Assembly: GCA_029204225.1 (NCBI GenBank)
Contig: CM055106.1
Coordinates: forward strand, 49,860,908-49,924,907
DNA: 64,000 bases
Direction: 5' to 3'
Source of the DNA: Diphasiastrum complanatum
Lineage: Eukaryota > Streptophyta > Lycopodiopsida > Lycopodiales > Lycopodiaceae
How positions within the stretch are numbered: position 1 is the first letter of the stretch; every line of letters starts with the position of its first letter. Of this stretch, positions 1 through 11,632 are shown piece by piece. A model generated the notes under the pieces. The model had not been told where the DNA came from and did no database searches. It saw nothing but the letters and a program-made list of their open reading frames with translations. The position numbers and the translations under genes were made by a program.

Positions 1-546
1 TGTGGATGAAAAAACTAAGTATCAAAAGGCCTTGCTTTCAGGTAGAGAGAGAAACCAAGTACAAGCTCTCGGGTATAGAGAGAAACCAAGAAAAGTTCTA
101 AGTGTAGAATCTCATCTAATCTCAAAAAACTAAGTATGTAAATGATCTATCACACATACTAATAGGAACTCGAGGCGAGGAGTGATTTGTGATTGGACCC
201 CCTTTTTACCTCCTCCAAATTTGATTGGCTTGGTGACATATGAGCCCTCAAACTGATTTGGACCAATTTTGTGGATTTCTCTCTTTTGATTGGTCACAAG
301 ATCTCATGACAACACATAGGGAAGTGTCACACACTAATCGCATCATGACAATTGTAACAAGCCTAAGCTAGTTCAAGTCACATCAAACTCTAGTTTTGGC
401 CTAATCATCATTTTACATGTGTACTTGCTCGAGTTGCCTCTAATGCCAAAAATGGCCTAATTACCTACTTATAACATGTGGATTGAGGTCTACAAAAGTT
501 TTAAGTACCCCTAGCTCAACATAGATAACTTTTACAAACTTTCACA
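1..546 (-). repeat. Probable 3' LTR of copia element A (partial)
   Basis: No coding sequence is seen. The segment lies directly downstream, on the minus strand, of a copia RNase H and a purine-rich tract, which is where a 3' LTR belongs. Its minus-strand start would be TGTGAAAG near 546. The far end is not visible in the window, no second copy is present for comparison, and no target duplication can be seen, so the extent is inferred. Confidence 0.45.
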
Positions 547-560
547 CTCCTCCTTAAAAG
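547..560 (-). other. Polypurine tract of copia element A
   Basis: On the minus strand the sequence reads TTTTAAGGAGGAG just before the presumed LTR start. The same motif in the same place relative to RNase H occurs at 50453-50465, which supports it as the plus-strand priming site of this copia family. Confidence 0.55.
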
Positions 561-669
561 ATATCTATTTTAATTAAGCATAGATCTTGGAATCAGTCCA
601 AGGTTATATCTAATTAGGCTTGTTGAAAGCACTCTTGAGCAATGGCTTGTTGAGAAGATCGGAAATACA

Positions 670-1110
670 TCAAGATGATTCAATGTGCTCCATCTCTCCT
701 CCAATAAGCTTTTCCCTTAAAAAATGATGTGCAGCTTCAATATGCTTGCTCCTTTCATGAAAGATAGGATTGTTGGCAAGGACTTGGGCCGAGATGTTGT
801 CACATTTGATCAAAGGTAGATCTTCATCTTTGATGCACTTGAGCTCCAATAAAAGTCTTTTGATCCATAGCACCTCTTTTGTTGTTGTTGTTGTAAGGGC
901 CTTGTACTTGGCCTCACAAGATGATAGTGAAATGGTATCTTGCTTCTTAGATAGCCAAGATATGAGATTTCCTCCAAGAAATATAGTGTAGGCACTTTTG
1001 GATTTTCGATCCACCTTGTCACTAGCAAAATCCGAGTCGTAGGCAACCATTGAAACATCTTCACTTTTGTAGAGTAATCAATAATCATGTGTTGAAGATA
1101 CATACCTCAA
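670..1110 (-). pseudogene. Copia RNase H domain (element A)
   Basis: The minus frame from 1050 contains the RNase H features of copia pol: a stretch like SAYTIFLGGNLISWLSKKQ, the acidic SSCEAKYKAL block, and the terminal ANPIFHERSKHIEAAHHF segment. In an intact element this domain degrades the RNA of the RNA-DNA hybrid during reverse transcription. The frame ends before the usual terminal ADLLTK-type motif, and the upstream part runs in another frame, so a frameshift lies near 1050. It is a pol fragment, not a host gene. Confidence 0.85.
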
Positions 1111-1139
1111 GACTCTCTTGGCCGATTTCTAATGATAGA

Positions 1140-1985
1140 GCTTGGGATCTTGCATGGATTGACTTAGCTTGTGCACACAAAAGCTCAAATTGGGCCTAGT
1201 GATTGTATAAGACTCCTAAAAAGGGTGATGTCCTCGAAGGATCTTTCATCTCCCTTGTTAGGATCTTTCACAATATGCTCCATAGGTGTATCTATGCTCT
1301 TACAACTCTATATGAAACGTTTTCAACATTCATAGAGCATATCTAGATTTACTAATGAAAGCATGATCTTGATATAAGTCAATCTCTAGGCCTAGTATTT
1401 AGTGAAGTTCTCCTAGATTTTGCATTTTGAACTCACTACCAAGTGCACTTTTAGTCTCATCTACTAACTTCATGCAACTTCCACATAAAATAATGTCATT
1501 TACATAGATGAGAAGAACGACAAGATGACTATTTATAGACTTTATGTATAGTCACTTAAAACAAATCCAAGTGAGATGAGAAATGAATTGAGCCTTTCAT
1601 ACCATGAACTTGGGGCTTGCTTGAGCCCATATAAGCTTTTGAAAAGTAGGCAAACCTTAGATTCCTCACCTTGCTTGATGAAGCCTTGTGGTTGCTCCAT
1701 ATATATCTCCTCCTCAAGATATCCATTAAGAAAAGCATTAGAGACATCAAGTTGAAACATTTTCCACTTGAAGTAACAAGCAATAGAGATGATGATTCTT
1801 ATAGTCACCATCTTTGCAACGGGTGCAAAGGTGTCTTCATAGTCAAGGCCTTGAATTTGAGCATAGCCTTTTGCACATAGCCTTGCTTTGAGTTTGTTGA
1901 TAGAACATCATTGTTGTACTTGATTCTAAACACCCATTTTCATCCAATAATCTGATTGTTGGTGGGTGGATCCACTAGCTCCCAA
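1140..1985 (-). pseudogene. Copia reverse transcriptase (element A), catalytic site changed
   Basis: The minus frame around 1542-1811 shows the copia RT core FQLDVSNAFLNGYLEEEIYMEQP followed by LLFKSLYGLKQAP. Further on, the active-site box at 1495-1506 reads YVND where intact copia elements have YVDD, so one catalytic aspartate is replaced by asparagine. Additional in-frame stops occur after it (around 1400 and 1300). The N-terminal RT segment upstream of 1811 is in another frame. The product would have no polymerase activity. Confidence 0.8.
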
Positions 1986-2006
1986 GTGTTGTTGATAATC
2001 AAAGCA

Positions 2007-2980
2007 TCATACTTCATACCACTCCTCTGAATGGAGTGCATTTTGGATACTTCTTGGCTCTTCATGAGAGATATAAAAATGCATAATTGGTGGATTCAAC
2101 ATCCACTTGCTTGCCTTTATCCATTTGTATGAAATCCTCTTGGGCTCGGATCTCTCTCTCATGGATCTTCTTGGTGTGAATGCATGAGGATGCAACTCCT
2201 CAAACCTCGATTCCATCAACTCTTGATTGTCATCAATAGAGATAATAGAAGATGCATCATGAGATGCTTTGATCTCGGCCCCATCCAAGGTGATCTTTTG
2301 GTCTTCATGAAAAATAACATCTCTACTTTCAATAACTTTGCAAGTAGAGAGTATATAGACTCTATAAGCCTTCTTGGTTGATGAATATCCAACCATAACT
2401 CCTTTGCTTGAGCTAGGATCCTCTTTCTTCCTAGTCTCCAAAGGAACATGAGCAAAGCAAGTACATCCAAATATTCTAAGGTGATCAACCTTAGGCTTCC
2501 CTTTATGCAACATCTCATAAGGTGTCTTTCCTCCAAGAGCAAGATGAGGGAGTCTATTGCAAAGATAATTGGCACAATTGATGGCCTCTCCCCAAAAATC
2601 CTTTGACAAGAATGCTTCAATTCTTAGAGCTTTGGCACATTCACATAGAGATCTATTCTTCCTCTCGGCCACCCCATTTGAGAAGGGAAATAGGCACAAG
2701 AGAATTCTCTTTTGATTCCTTCTTGCTCACAAAAATCATGAAACTTGTTAGAGATGTACTCTCCACAACCATATCTCAAAGCTTTGATCTTGAAAGTGGA
2801 TTGCTTTTCAACAAGAGCTTTGAACTTGAGGAAATAATCAAACACCATAGCCTTGGAAGATAGATGATGCAACCATGTTAATCTTGTGTAGTCATCAATA
2901 AAGGTGACAAAGCAAGCGGCTCTTCCTTTGCTTGTAGAAGATGAAAAGTGTACATCTGAGTGCACAATCTCCAATGGATG
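2007..2980 (-). pseudogene. Copia integrase core and C-terminal region (element A)
   Basis: Two overlapping minus frames (2974-2624 and 2699-2007) encode the integrase. The first carries IVHSDVHF with the first catalytic aspartate. The second block reads ALRYGCGEY where RSDNGGEY is expected, so the second aspartate is lost. The third, GVAERKNRSLCE, keeps the glutamate. The C-terminal IFGCTCFAHVP and GYSSTKKAYRVY motifs follow. A frameshift near 2690 separates the halves. Upstream it is cut at the junction with the gypsy fragment near 3014. Confidence 0.85.
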
Positions 2981-3014
2981 ATGAGTCTTGATATGAGATC
3001 TTGGATATGGCCTC

Positions 3015-3314
3015 CTATGTCACAATCTCGATAGGACATCCAAATGTAACAATGATATTCTCATATAAAAACTTAGACGTAGTCTTTGCATTAGCAACTC
3101 GAACTACTCTGGCTTCGACCCATTTGGTCAAATATTCTGTTGGTACGATGATATATCTAGCTTGAGTACCTCTTGTCGCATGATGAATAGGACCAACATA
3201 ATCAAGTCCCCATTTTTCAAATGGTACTTGTGTCAAAACTGGATGTAAAGGCTCATAGTTTTGCTTAATTGTAGTCTGATCAGATAACTTGATAGAAAAA
3301 TTTGCAAATTTCAT
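3015..3314 (-). pseudogene. Ty3/gypsy integrase fragment (element A-gypsy)
   Basis: The minus frame reads PFEKWGLDYVGPIHHATRGTQ and continues into a segment with TEYLTKWVEA and YENIIVTFGCPIEIV, the first part of a gypsy integrase core. It has the first catalytic aspartate (GLDYVGP) but stops before the second. A near-identical stretch is found at 7270-7530, so the two are paralogous copies from one family. Gag lies directly upstream (3480-5302) while protease, RT and RNase H are absent, which indicates an internal deletion. The left end abuts copia element A. Confidence 0.8.
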
Positions 3315-3479
3315 CCTTGTAAGGCCCCATTTAGCACATAGCTTTGTTGAAATTAGATTGACTCATGAACCTTCCAGTTGTCTCTTTACCGAATTGTTTA
3401 TGATGTATTGGCAGGGTGATATTTCTCTCCTTACTTTCCTAGGCTATCCCTACATAGAGGACTTCGTTTGAATCTTTAA

Positions 3480-5302
3480 AACTGGCGCAAAATAGTGGTT
3501 TTTGCTGGACTGTTGGTTCTATCTTGGTCAATCTCTCGGCTAACACTTCTTTTGCTTGAGGCACCAACTTAAGAAATTCTCCCAATATAATATTGATCTT
3601 GCTAAATAGAATATTCACGATCAGTTATGTTTGCGGCACTTCAGATTCTGTCATCTTAAAAGGCTTTTCACGGTGATGCAATTGAGTGGTAATATCTGTT
3701 CGTGGATCATATAAATTTGATGGCGGCACACGTGAATAATGAATCTTTGTTGTAGCTTTGGCGGCTTCCAATGCCTGCTCTTCTTGTAAGTCCTTGATCC
3801 ACTATCTCATGTTGTGGTATTTCTTCTTCTCAGAGTTGAGATTTGGATACACTCCTGATGCGGTAGGTAGATTAGTAGCTGGCACAGATTCCTGGCACAG
3901 ATTCAGCAGGTGTGACAACAACAACTCCTTATATGCATTTGGGCTCGTGTAACAACCATCAATGGTGCAGTTGGTTCAATAGGTTGAATTGTTGGCCTTT
4001 TCTTAATTGTAATCATATTCAATGGAGTAGATACCGACGGTGGTTTTGGTCTTGCTGGACAATCCTTTTAATAATGTCATTCCCGACAAAATGGAGTAAA
4101 CTTTTCTTTATTCAGACATTAAGCAATTCTATGATTTTCTCCACATCCGAAGCATCCGAGTGGTGCCTAGACTGTTGTTGTTGTGCAACAACATAGATAG
4201 CGTATTGCTCTGAACAAGAAAATATCTTGATCAGTATTGTAATTCCATTGATCATTACCAACCGAAGGTTCCATCATATTTGTAGAAGAAACATGTTGTA
4301 CTGGAGGAGCTGGCAAGGCTAATCGCTCAGGAATTCCAAGACCATGGGCCTTACCATCATGTCCCTTCCAATTTGGATTATCTATATACTGGAATTTTAC
4401 ATATCTTTGTTGAATAACCCGAGGATTAAACAAACAAAAAGCTCTATCATGTCCAGAAGAATTGCATAAATGACAATCAGTATCCATCACACGCCTTTTC
4501 AGTGTGGGACACTCATTTATAGAACGAATCGCACACCACACATTTTCTCTGCTAGAAAATGTTTTGACCGTCTTATCAGTTGCTTATTCAAGCTTGGCAT
4601 TCTGCTCTTCCAATGCTTCCAACTTTGCATCAAACTGGGATTGCTGCTTCTCTAGCTGCATCTGCTGCTTCTGGCCAAGTTTTTCAAACTCATCAATCAT
4701 CAACTCGGCCGTTGCATTAACGTTCATAGATGCAATAGTTGTAGATGTTGTAGTCGTTTGCCCAGCTATATATGACAACATTCCCATATTTGGTTCATCA
4801 TCTGAATCTTCATTCTCTTCGCGTATTGCATCATCCCTTGCATATTGCAATGACGTATAATCTGTTCATCTTTTAAGTTCTCGTCTAATCCTCTTAGGTA
4901 AACCTGCTAAAGACCACATAATCATAGCATCATTATTAATTAGTTCAAGATCACACTCTGATCTGAGATGCTTGACCCGTTCAATGTAATCTCGCACCCC
5001 TTCTCTCTTTCCCATTTTAATTTTACTTAAAAGTAGGAAAAGATCTTCCAAGAACTTTCTGGGTTTAAATCTTGTAATTAGGCCAGCTTTAACTATTTTC
5101 TAATCCATACGTTCAGTCTCATCTTGGTTGTAAAACCAATCTTGTGCTGCTCCTGTAAGGCCATAGGAAATAGCTTAAGTTTATCTTGTGGAAAAACTTC
5201 GCCATAAACCTCACATGATTCAAAAAGATTTTGAGAAATCTTTTTCTGGATCAAATAACGCATTATAATCTGGCAACTCTTAACGAGGTGATCTTCTAAC
5301 AA
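3480..5302 (-). pseudogene. Ty3/gypsy gag region with zinc knuckle
   Basis: Minus-strand frames from 5302 to about 3480 form a broken gag. At 5051-4866 is the capsid-like segment KMGKREGVRDYIERVKHLRS, ending in AGLPKRIRRELKR. At 4850-4584 there is an acidic then glutamine-rich coiled region. At about 4485-4440 a CX2CX4HX4C zinc knuckle (CHLCNSSGHDRAFC) is intact. Downstream, to about 3480, the frame continues with YDPRTDITTQ-like linker sequence broken by stops. Several frameshifts (about 5060, 4860, 4560) make it non-functional. Confidence 0.75.
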
Positions 5303-6701
5303 TCACTTGTGGAACAACAATGGGGTGGGGGGGTTGCTCTTTGTTGTAAAAATAACAATATCACTCTTGATCCTTTGTCTAAACCTTCGTCGAGTTGTCT
5401 GATGTTTCCAAATATAACAATACATCAATTTTGAGTTCGACAAATGTTAGATCCATCTGGGGATTATCCAAAAAGCCTATCTTAATCCTCACCAAGCTGC
5501 AAAAAGTCATTGTTCGCCAAACAAGAACCTTCGTCAATTCCTATCCTAGCATAATCATTATCAAATATACCTACTGTCAATCAGACGAAGGTTAGATTTT
5601 TCAAATTTGTGAGAAATAGCCAGATAAGTGATTTTTTATCCAAAATAGTAGTGAAAGAACCCTCGCCAAGTCAACCTTCGCTAACTCTATTTTTGAGTTT
5701 TGATCTATCAGATCCAGCTACTGTCAAATTTATGGAAGATTCTGTTACATTTTGATATTGATTTTGAGAAATTTATATTTCTAGAAGTGTTGATCGCTTG
5801 ATCAAGATATTTTTTTCAAAATCAAAATATGATTGAAATCAAGTGATAAAGTTTTGTTCAAATCTGATCAGAGATAGGAGTTAATTGAAAATTCTAGATC
5901 CAATCTCATTGTTCTTTGAAGTGATTTGAAAAAAAAAAAATGATTCAGATTTTGAACCTGAGATAGGAGTTAATTGAAAAATCTAGATTCAATCTCATTG
6001 TTCTTTGAAGTGATTTGGAAGAATGGATGATTCAGACTCTGGCGAAGGTTTAGGCGAAGTTTCCTCTCAGAGAACTGATATTCTTGCAAAAAGGTGTTAA
6101 ACTTTCTACAAAAGGTTACCAACAACTAGTGGAAAAGTCATTTTATCTTTCTATTTTTGAAATTAACCTTTGCCGACCTGGCTATCGATAGATTTGGGTC
6201 AGATCTAGATAAGTAGACCAAGCGAAGGTTGGTTTTTAGCATATTTTGGTTTTTAGAGGTGTTTTTACTTTTTTGGTGGTTTTTGTTCAATTTATGAAAA
6301 TTGGCTGGGAAGTAACCTCCGCTCTTCAAACTGTAGCTTCACTGCATCATGGTGGTATTGTTTGCAAGTTGGCGAAGGTTGTTTGCAAAGGAACAAAAAG
6401 TTATCGATGTCTAATGAATATTTAACCACTTTTGTTACCAAAATAGTAGAAATGTTTTTATTGATTTCTCTGATAATTCCTATCCAAATGGATATTAGGA
6501 ATGGTAATATGTCTGGCTTCCCCTGCTCAACAATCAAAACAGATTTCAAGCAAAAAAAAATCCACACAAATCAAGCAAAATCTCTCCCAAATTAACCCTA
6601 AAATGCAATTTTAACACTATTATGCCAAGACGAGATGATGAAATGCAAGCCAACATCCAGGCATGGAAAAAAAAAATGTTGAAAAATGAAAAATTAGCGT
6701 A
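5303..6701 (-). other. Untranslated leader of the first gypsy copy
   Basis: No coding frame is supported. This is AT-rich sequence between the primer-binding site (6702-6722) and gag. It carries many short GCGAAGGTT or AACCTTCGC motifs and a near-exact internal repeat (about 5870-5935 and 5960-6020). About 6040-6700 matches 8000-9240 in several blocks, showing that both gypsy copies share one leader. Confidence 0.6.
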
Positions 6702-6722
6702 GCTCCCAAGCACGGCGCCAAA
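6702..6722 (-). other. Primer-binding site, tRNA-Asp type, decayed
   Basis: The minus strand begins TTTGGCGCCGTGC, matching the first part of the plant gypsy primer site (TGGCGCCGTTGCCGGGGA), complementary to the 3' end of tRNA-Asp. The second half has decayed. It sits directly beside the LTR end (6725). Confidence 0.6.
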
Positions 6723-6724
6723 GT

Positions 6725-6945
6725 TGTAGCGAGTATTTCCTATCCACCTTCAACCCAAGATCCAAGCTCAATCAAGCATCAAAGGAGATGAAGAGGATTA
6801 ATATGTTGTCACGTAGAGATTCATTCCCATGAGAGCAATAACATAGTTCATAATCAAGCACATGCTTATGATCCACATCTAGCACTAACCATTAACACTA
6901 TATCCATTAACACTAGCAATTAACATTACTCAAGCAATGATTTAG
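6725..6945 (-). repeat. Truncated 5' LTR of the first gypsy copy
   Basis: From the sequence TGTAGCGAGTATTTCC this block matches 9268-9455 closely for about 200 bases (same words, few changes). It is the U5 end of the LTR, which on the minus strand ends ...CTACA next to the primer site. At about 6945 similarity stops and integrase of the next copy begins, so the LTR lost its U3 part or was joined to that integrase by a deletion. Confidence 0.7.
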
Positions 6946-7990
6946 CATCATCCAACCATTCCATTACAGCTATGCATAAAGATGGTACTAAAAATTTGAT
7001 CAGCATAACGACATCTTGCCCATAGGCAAGTTGAAATGGAGTATGGTTCGTACTAACTTTATAAGCTGTTCTGAATGCCCATAATTCTACATGAACTTTA
7101 TGTTCCCAATCCTAACGACTTGCTTTGACTGTTTTTGTCATAATACTTCAAAGAATCTTGTTTTGCTTGTCCATCCCCTCAGATAATAAGGAGTACTAAA
7201 CCGATGAATAACAAAAAAAAGTCCTCCAACAGACACTTGATCGTTTCCTTGACAAAATGTATTCCACGATCACTCACGATCTCGACAGGTTATCCAAATG
7301 TAACAATGATATTCTCATATAAAAACTTGGACGTAGTCTTTGCATTAGCAACTCGAACTGCTCTGGATTCTACCCATTTGGTCATATAATCTGTTGCTAC
7401 GATGATATATCTGGCTTAAGTACATCTTGCCGCATGATGAATAGGACCAACATAATCAAGTCCGCATTTTTCAAAAGGTACTTGTGCCAAAACTGGATGT
7501 AAAGGCTCATAGTTCTGCTTCGTAGGGCGACATGCTTGTTGACATACATCGCACGACTGAATATATTTCTATGTATCCTTATGAAGTGTAGGCCACCAAT
7601 ATCTCGATTGTAAGATCTTTCGAGTAGTGATATCGGAGGAAAAGTGTCCTCCTCCTCCCATCCCATAATGAGAAAACATGATTAGATCAGGCACTTCATG
7701 TGGCAAAACACATCTTCTCAGAATATCATGGAATATTTCAAACTCCAACCTTGTAGGATCCATATGATTTAGAATATGCTCATCAATAAGTTCAACATTT
7801 TTGTCATAAGATAAAGCATAGCTAACATGAATAAGTTCCTCGGATTTGGAATCTGATTAGTTGATATCCATGCCACATTTATCATATTGATTGGAAAGGT
7901 GATCGGTATATCCAAAGTACGATAAGGCATCGAAATGTCGCTCAACTCTGAATTCGCCCAACTTACTGATTATCAAAAATAGTATGATGG
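6946..7990 (-). pseudogene. Ty3/gypsy integrase and RNase H-integrase linker (second copy)
   Basis: Read on the minus strand from 7990: a linker segment resembling HFDALSYFGYTDH, then the H2C2 zinc domain (HYGMGGGGHFSS, RYWWPTLHKD, 7569-7763), then the integrase core (about 7530-7270, closely matching 3015-3314) with SDRGIHF-like sequence after it, and finally TPFQLAYGQDVV near the C-terminal part at about 7040. Several frameshifts split these blocks. Gag, protease and RT are missing, since a leader abuts the linker at about 7990. Confidence 0.75.
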
Positions 7991-9245
7991 ACTAACTGTG
8001 ACTCTGGCGAAGGTTCAGACGAAGGTTCCTCTCAGAGAACTGATATTCTTGCAAAAAGGTGTCGAACTCTACAAAAAGTTACCATCAACTAGTGGAACAG
8101 CTGCACTGCACTTTTGTCTTAAACACAAATGTGCAATAGAACAAAACAGTAGTGAGACATTAATTGCACTCTAATAAATATCAAATGTGAGTACAATAGT
8201 TTGAAGTAATAAATAGCTTCAACTTTGTTGAGTGTGATAACGTTGGCTACAGAAAAACTCTGATTGATCTGATTAACTTGATTAACCTATTACTAATCAA
8301 CGAGTAGTTTATATATTACAAGTGTCTTGCTAAAGAAATATGTTACAAGCATTAAATGCTATTTGTTGTATTTATTACAACCTCATTGTATCTGTGACTA
8401 TATGTACAAAGTAGATAACCGTCCGTGGGCTATTTTGCATGTCGGGTGACTCTAGATGGATTTAGGTCTAATGAAGTTGGTTTGTCACTGGAGCAAAAAT
8501 GCAGAAGTGCGAATATCCTGAAGGTGCGAAAAATGCGAAGTTTTCTTAGAAATGTTTGAGTGCCAAAAATGTACAAGGCACAAAAAGGGCGAATGTGCAA
8601 AAAGTACGAAGGTGTGAAAAATACGAAAGTCCGACAAAATGTAGTCGGACGGGGCTGTTTTCAAGATGCTCATTACTTGGATGATTTTAAGACTGTGCAT
8701 GGGAAAAATCTAACAACTTTATCCTTCTATTTTTGGAACTAACCTTCGTCGACCTGGCTATAGAGACCAAGCGAAAATTTGTTTTAACATGTTATGGTTT
8801 TTAGGGAGGGGTTTCTCACTTTTTTGGTGGTGATTGTTCAATTTCTGAAAATTGGCTGGGAAGTAACTTTCACCCTTCAAAAATGTAGCTTCACTACATC
8901 ATGGTGGTACTATCTGCAAGTCGGCGAAGGTTGGTTGAAAAGGAACATAAAGTTATCAGTGTCTGATGAAGATTTTGCCCCGTTTGTTACCAAAATAGCA
9001 TAAATAAACGATTTTTATTGATTTCTCTGATTTCTTCAAATCCAAATGGATCTTAGGAATGGTGATCTGTCTGACTTCTCCTGCAGATTTCAAGCAAAAA
9101 AATCCACACAAATCAAGCACAATCTCTCCCAAATTAACCCTAAAATGCAGTTTTAACACTATTATGCCAAGACAAGATGTTTAAATGCAAGTTAACATCC
9201 AAGCATGGATCAAAAACATGTTGAAAAATGAAAAATTAGCGTAGC
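7991..9245 (-). other. Leader of the second gypsy copy, with a GCGAA-rich insert
   Basis: No gene is seen. The outer parts (7991-8100 and 8700-9245) match the leader at 6040-6700. Between them, 8100-8700 is extra sequence, and 8500-8660 is packed with short GCGAA or TGCGAA words spaced about every 10 to 20 bases. That resembles 35960-36200 of the larger gypsy element. Confidence 0.55.
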
Positions 9246-9263
9246 TCCTCGGCAACGGCACCA
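9246..9263 (-). other. Primer-binding site, tRNA-Asp type
   Basis: The minus strand reads TGGTGCCGTTGCCGAGGA, 16 of 18 bases matching the tRNA-Asp site seen perfectly at 30352-30369. It lies four bases from the LTR end at 9268. Confidence 0.8.
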
Positions 9264-9468
9264 AAATTGTAGCGAGTATTTCCTATCCACCTTCAACCCT
9301 AGATCCAAGCTCAATCAAGCATCAAAGGAGATGAAGAGGATTAAAATGTTGTCACTCGGAAATTCGTTCCCGTGAGAGCAATAGCATAGTTCATAATCAA
9401 GCACATGCTTATGATCCACATCTAACACTAACCATTAACACTACTCAAGCAATGATATATCTTACGAG

Positions 9469-9580
<112 letters not shown>

Positions 9581-9737
9581 GTAATGAAGATAAACTCCAA
9601 CAAGCATCAAATCCAAAGAAAACATGAGATATGGAGGAAGAAAGATAAAGAGCAAGGACATTCCATATCCATTCCATAAGAGGCTCAACCTGCTTGTATT
9701 GAAATGAAGAGTGAAAGTGTACAAATACTCGAAACCA

Positions 9738-9753
9738 CCACTATATATAGTGG
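9738..9753. promoter_or_regulatory. Palindromic TATA-like box in a gypsy LTR
   Basis: CCACTATATATAGTGG is a perfect 16-base palindrome. It lies about 470 bases from the U5 end of the LTR, a plausible place for the LTR promoter. Because it is symmetric it could position transcription on either strand. This is inferred from sequence only. Confidence 0.4.
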
Positions 9754-9990
9754 ATTTTAGGGCTTTGGCCTCAAATCCTATTGCCAATCTCCACCTCCCT
9801 TTTTATTTGAAATTCGAAAATTGTGGGGAGCCCTTTTTATTCACTAACTTGACTATTAGGCCTTGCGACATTAAAAGTCCCACAAAAAGGCCTAAAGTCC
9901 TTCGGGTTGGACTTACACACGCAAGGTGCCAAATTCCTCTCACTTATTAATTATGGTTAGGGTTGCCTTGGTATCCGCAAACCCTCCAAC

Positions 9991-10436
9991 ACCATCCTTC
10001 ATCCCTCCACCTGTAACCATCTTTCCCTATTCACGCTCCTTGTTCCACTTGTAACCATCATCTCTCTTACTAACCCTCCTCTTTTTTAGACCTTTTGTTT
10101 TGCATTCTTTTGTCCTAAATACAAAAATAACAAGAGTCTGTAGTCTAGATGGTTGAAGAGCAAACCTATTTATTGAGTCTAGAAGTAATAAAGCGAGCTT
10201 TATCCTCAAACTCCAAGAAGTATCAAATAAGGACCCAATATAATGCGATGAGACAATCAACTATAGTCATTAGTAGCTACCCCACCCTGAGACACCCTTC
10301 TCAAGGCAGTTCAACAAAAGGATCACTCCTCAAAAATTGGCACATCTAGAAAATGCAGTTGAAAATGTCCAAAAAAAATCCAAGCTCCAAAAACTAGTGA
10401 CAAGCCATCCTATGAAGAGAGTAAAGATGTGCTCCT
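9991..10436. other. Non-coding spacer
   Basis: AT-rich sequence between the gypsy LTR and the next copia insertion. I see no supported gene, RNA or repeat. Short frames of 66-77 codons on both strands resemble nothing I recognise. Confidence 0.5.
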
Positions 10437-10441
10437 ATTGG
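10437..10441. repeat. Target site duplication ATTGG (left)
   Basis: ATTGG precedes the 5' LTR and is repeated exactly after the 3' LTR at 14029-14033. It proves the outer limits of copia element C and that both LTRs belong to a single insertion. Confidence 0.95.
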
Positions 10442-11477
10442 TGTTAGATTTATTTCCTTTAGTCATCTTAATCTCATTTTTAATCTGCCTCCATTCATGC
10501 TGCATATTTACTCGCGTTGTCACGCAGTCTGCATATTAACATGCAAATTCTCACAGGCGATGAAAAGACGAAAAGCAAATGCTGACGTCACACCCTCTTC
10601 ACGCCCATGCAGCTACGCTAACAGACTAGACAACGACTGCAGCCACCACGATCTCCTACAGATAGCACATCCACCCTGTACTTTCTTCATCTGCACACCT
10701 GTAACATTATGTATATATATATTGAATACCATTTGCGTATTCATTAAGAAGAACATTAACAAGTGAAGAAGTTAGTGGCGAGAGAGAACGAAGAAGAGAA
10801 GCTTATAAGAGATAGACAAAAGTAGATGCTCTGTACATTGATTCTTTAATTTGTCAGCAATAAGGTTTCATTCCTTTATAGTTTGAATAAGCTTCGTAGG
10901 GCGTGCGGTTTCGTCCGCTACTGTCTTGTGCTCTACCGCATTATTGACATGTATACTTGATATACTTAATCTGATACAGTTCTTTGTTTTGCGTTCAGAT
11001 TTGTGTTAATATTGCTATGCTTATTATTCATTCTGTCTGATCTTTCTAGTTGCTTTTCTGGTAATCTATTTTTAGCACGACTAATATTTAGTCTTGTCTT
11101 TCGCGACTGATTATCAGTCGAGCACTGTCTATCTCTTCGCGAATCATTCGCGACAATAATTTGTCTTGCTATTCGCGACAAATTATTCTTCTGGTGCTTC
11201 GTTTATTAATGTTTGGCTACGTAATCAAGAACGACCGTGATTTCCATCACTAACATTCTGTTCGTTCTGATAGACGTAGTCATGCTTCCGGAGAGCGTCG
11301 CATAGCTTGTTCCACTGCGCACGAACAATTTCTGTTCGAGTGTTTCTCGTTCGAGTTCGTTTCTCGTTCGTGTTTCGTTTCTCGTTCGTGTTCGTCTTAC
11401 CCCTCTGAGATAACTTTTCGTTTCTAAAATACGACACCTTCCTCAACTCTCGTTCAACTCCCCCTCTCTCTCCAACA
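10442..11477 (+). repeat. 5' LTR of copia element C
   Basis: Starts TGTTAGATTTATTTCC and ends CTCTCTCCAACA just before the primer site. It matches 13008-14028 along its full length. A TATA-like run lies at about 10709-10727. Four short inverted repeats are clustered at 11079-11187. Iterated TTTCTCGTTCG words lie at about 11340-11400. Confidence 0.95.
11079..11187. repeat. Cluster of four perfect inverted repeats in the LTR
   Basis: The repeats are GACTAA/TTAGTC (11079-11093), CGACTGAT/ATCAGTCG (11104-11120), CGCGAAT/ATTCGCG (11138-11152) and AATAATTTGTC/GACAAATTATT (11155-11187, loop 11 bases). All arms are perfect. The corresponding block of the 3' LTR is at about 13640-13757. Function is unknown; RNA stem-loops or protein-binding sites are both possible. 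Confidence 0.85.
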
Positions 11478-11489
11478 TGGTATCAGAGC
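11478..11489 (+). other. Primer-binding site, initiator tRNA-Met 3' end
   Basis: TGGTATCAGAGC directly follows the LTR with no spacer. It is the classical plant copia site complementary to the 3' end of initiator tRNA-Met. Confidence 0.95.
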
Positions 11490-11632
11490 TATTTTCATAG
11501 CTTGATAAGCTTCCACAGTACAAGACTCTACTAGCCGATAGAGTAATTGTTTTCTTGTTCTGTATTTCAGCATCAGATTTTTATACTTAAGTCACTGATA
11601 GTTTCTCCTATTACTTAGACTAATTCCTCCAC

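Larger units (their letters stand above)
547..3014 (-). mobile_element. Ty1/copia element A, 5'-truncated remnant
   Basis: On the minus strand the order integrase, reverse transcriptase, RNase H is the Ty1/copia order. Gag, protease and the GAG-pre-integrase part are missing. At about 3014 the copia integrase frame changes abruptly into a gypsy integrase frame, so the element is cut there. Its proteins closely resemble those of the copia body at 50453-53944, with the same RNase H motifs and the same integrase C-terminal region, so the two belong to one family. Frameshifts and stops show it is dead. Confidence 0.85.
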
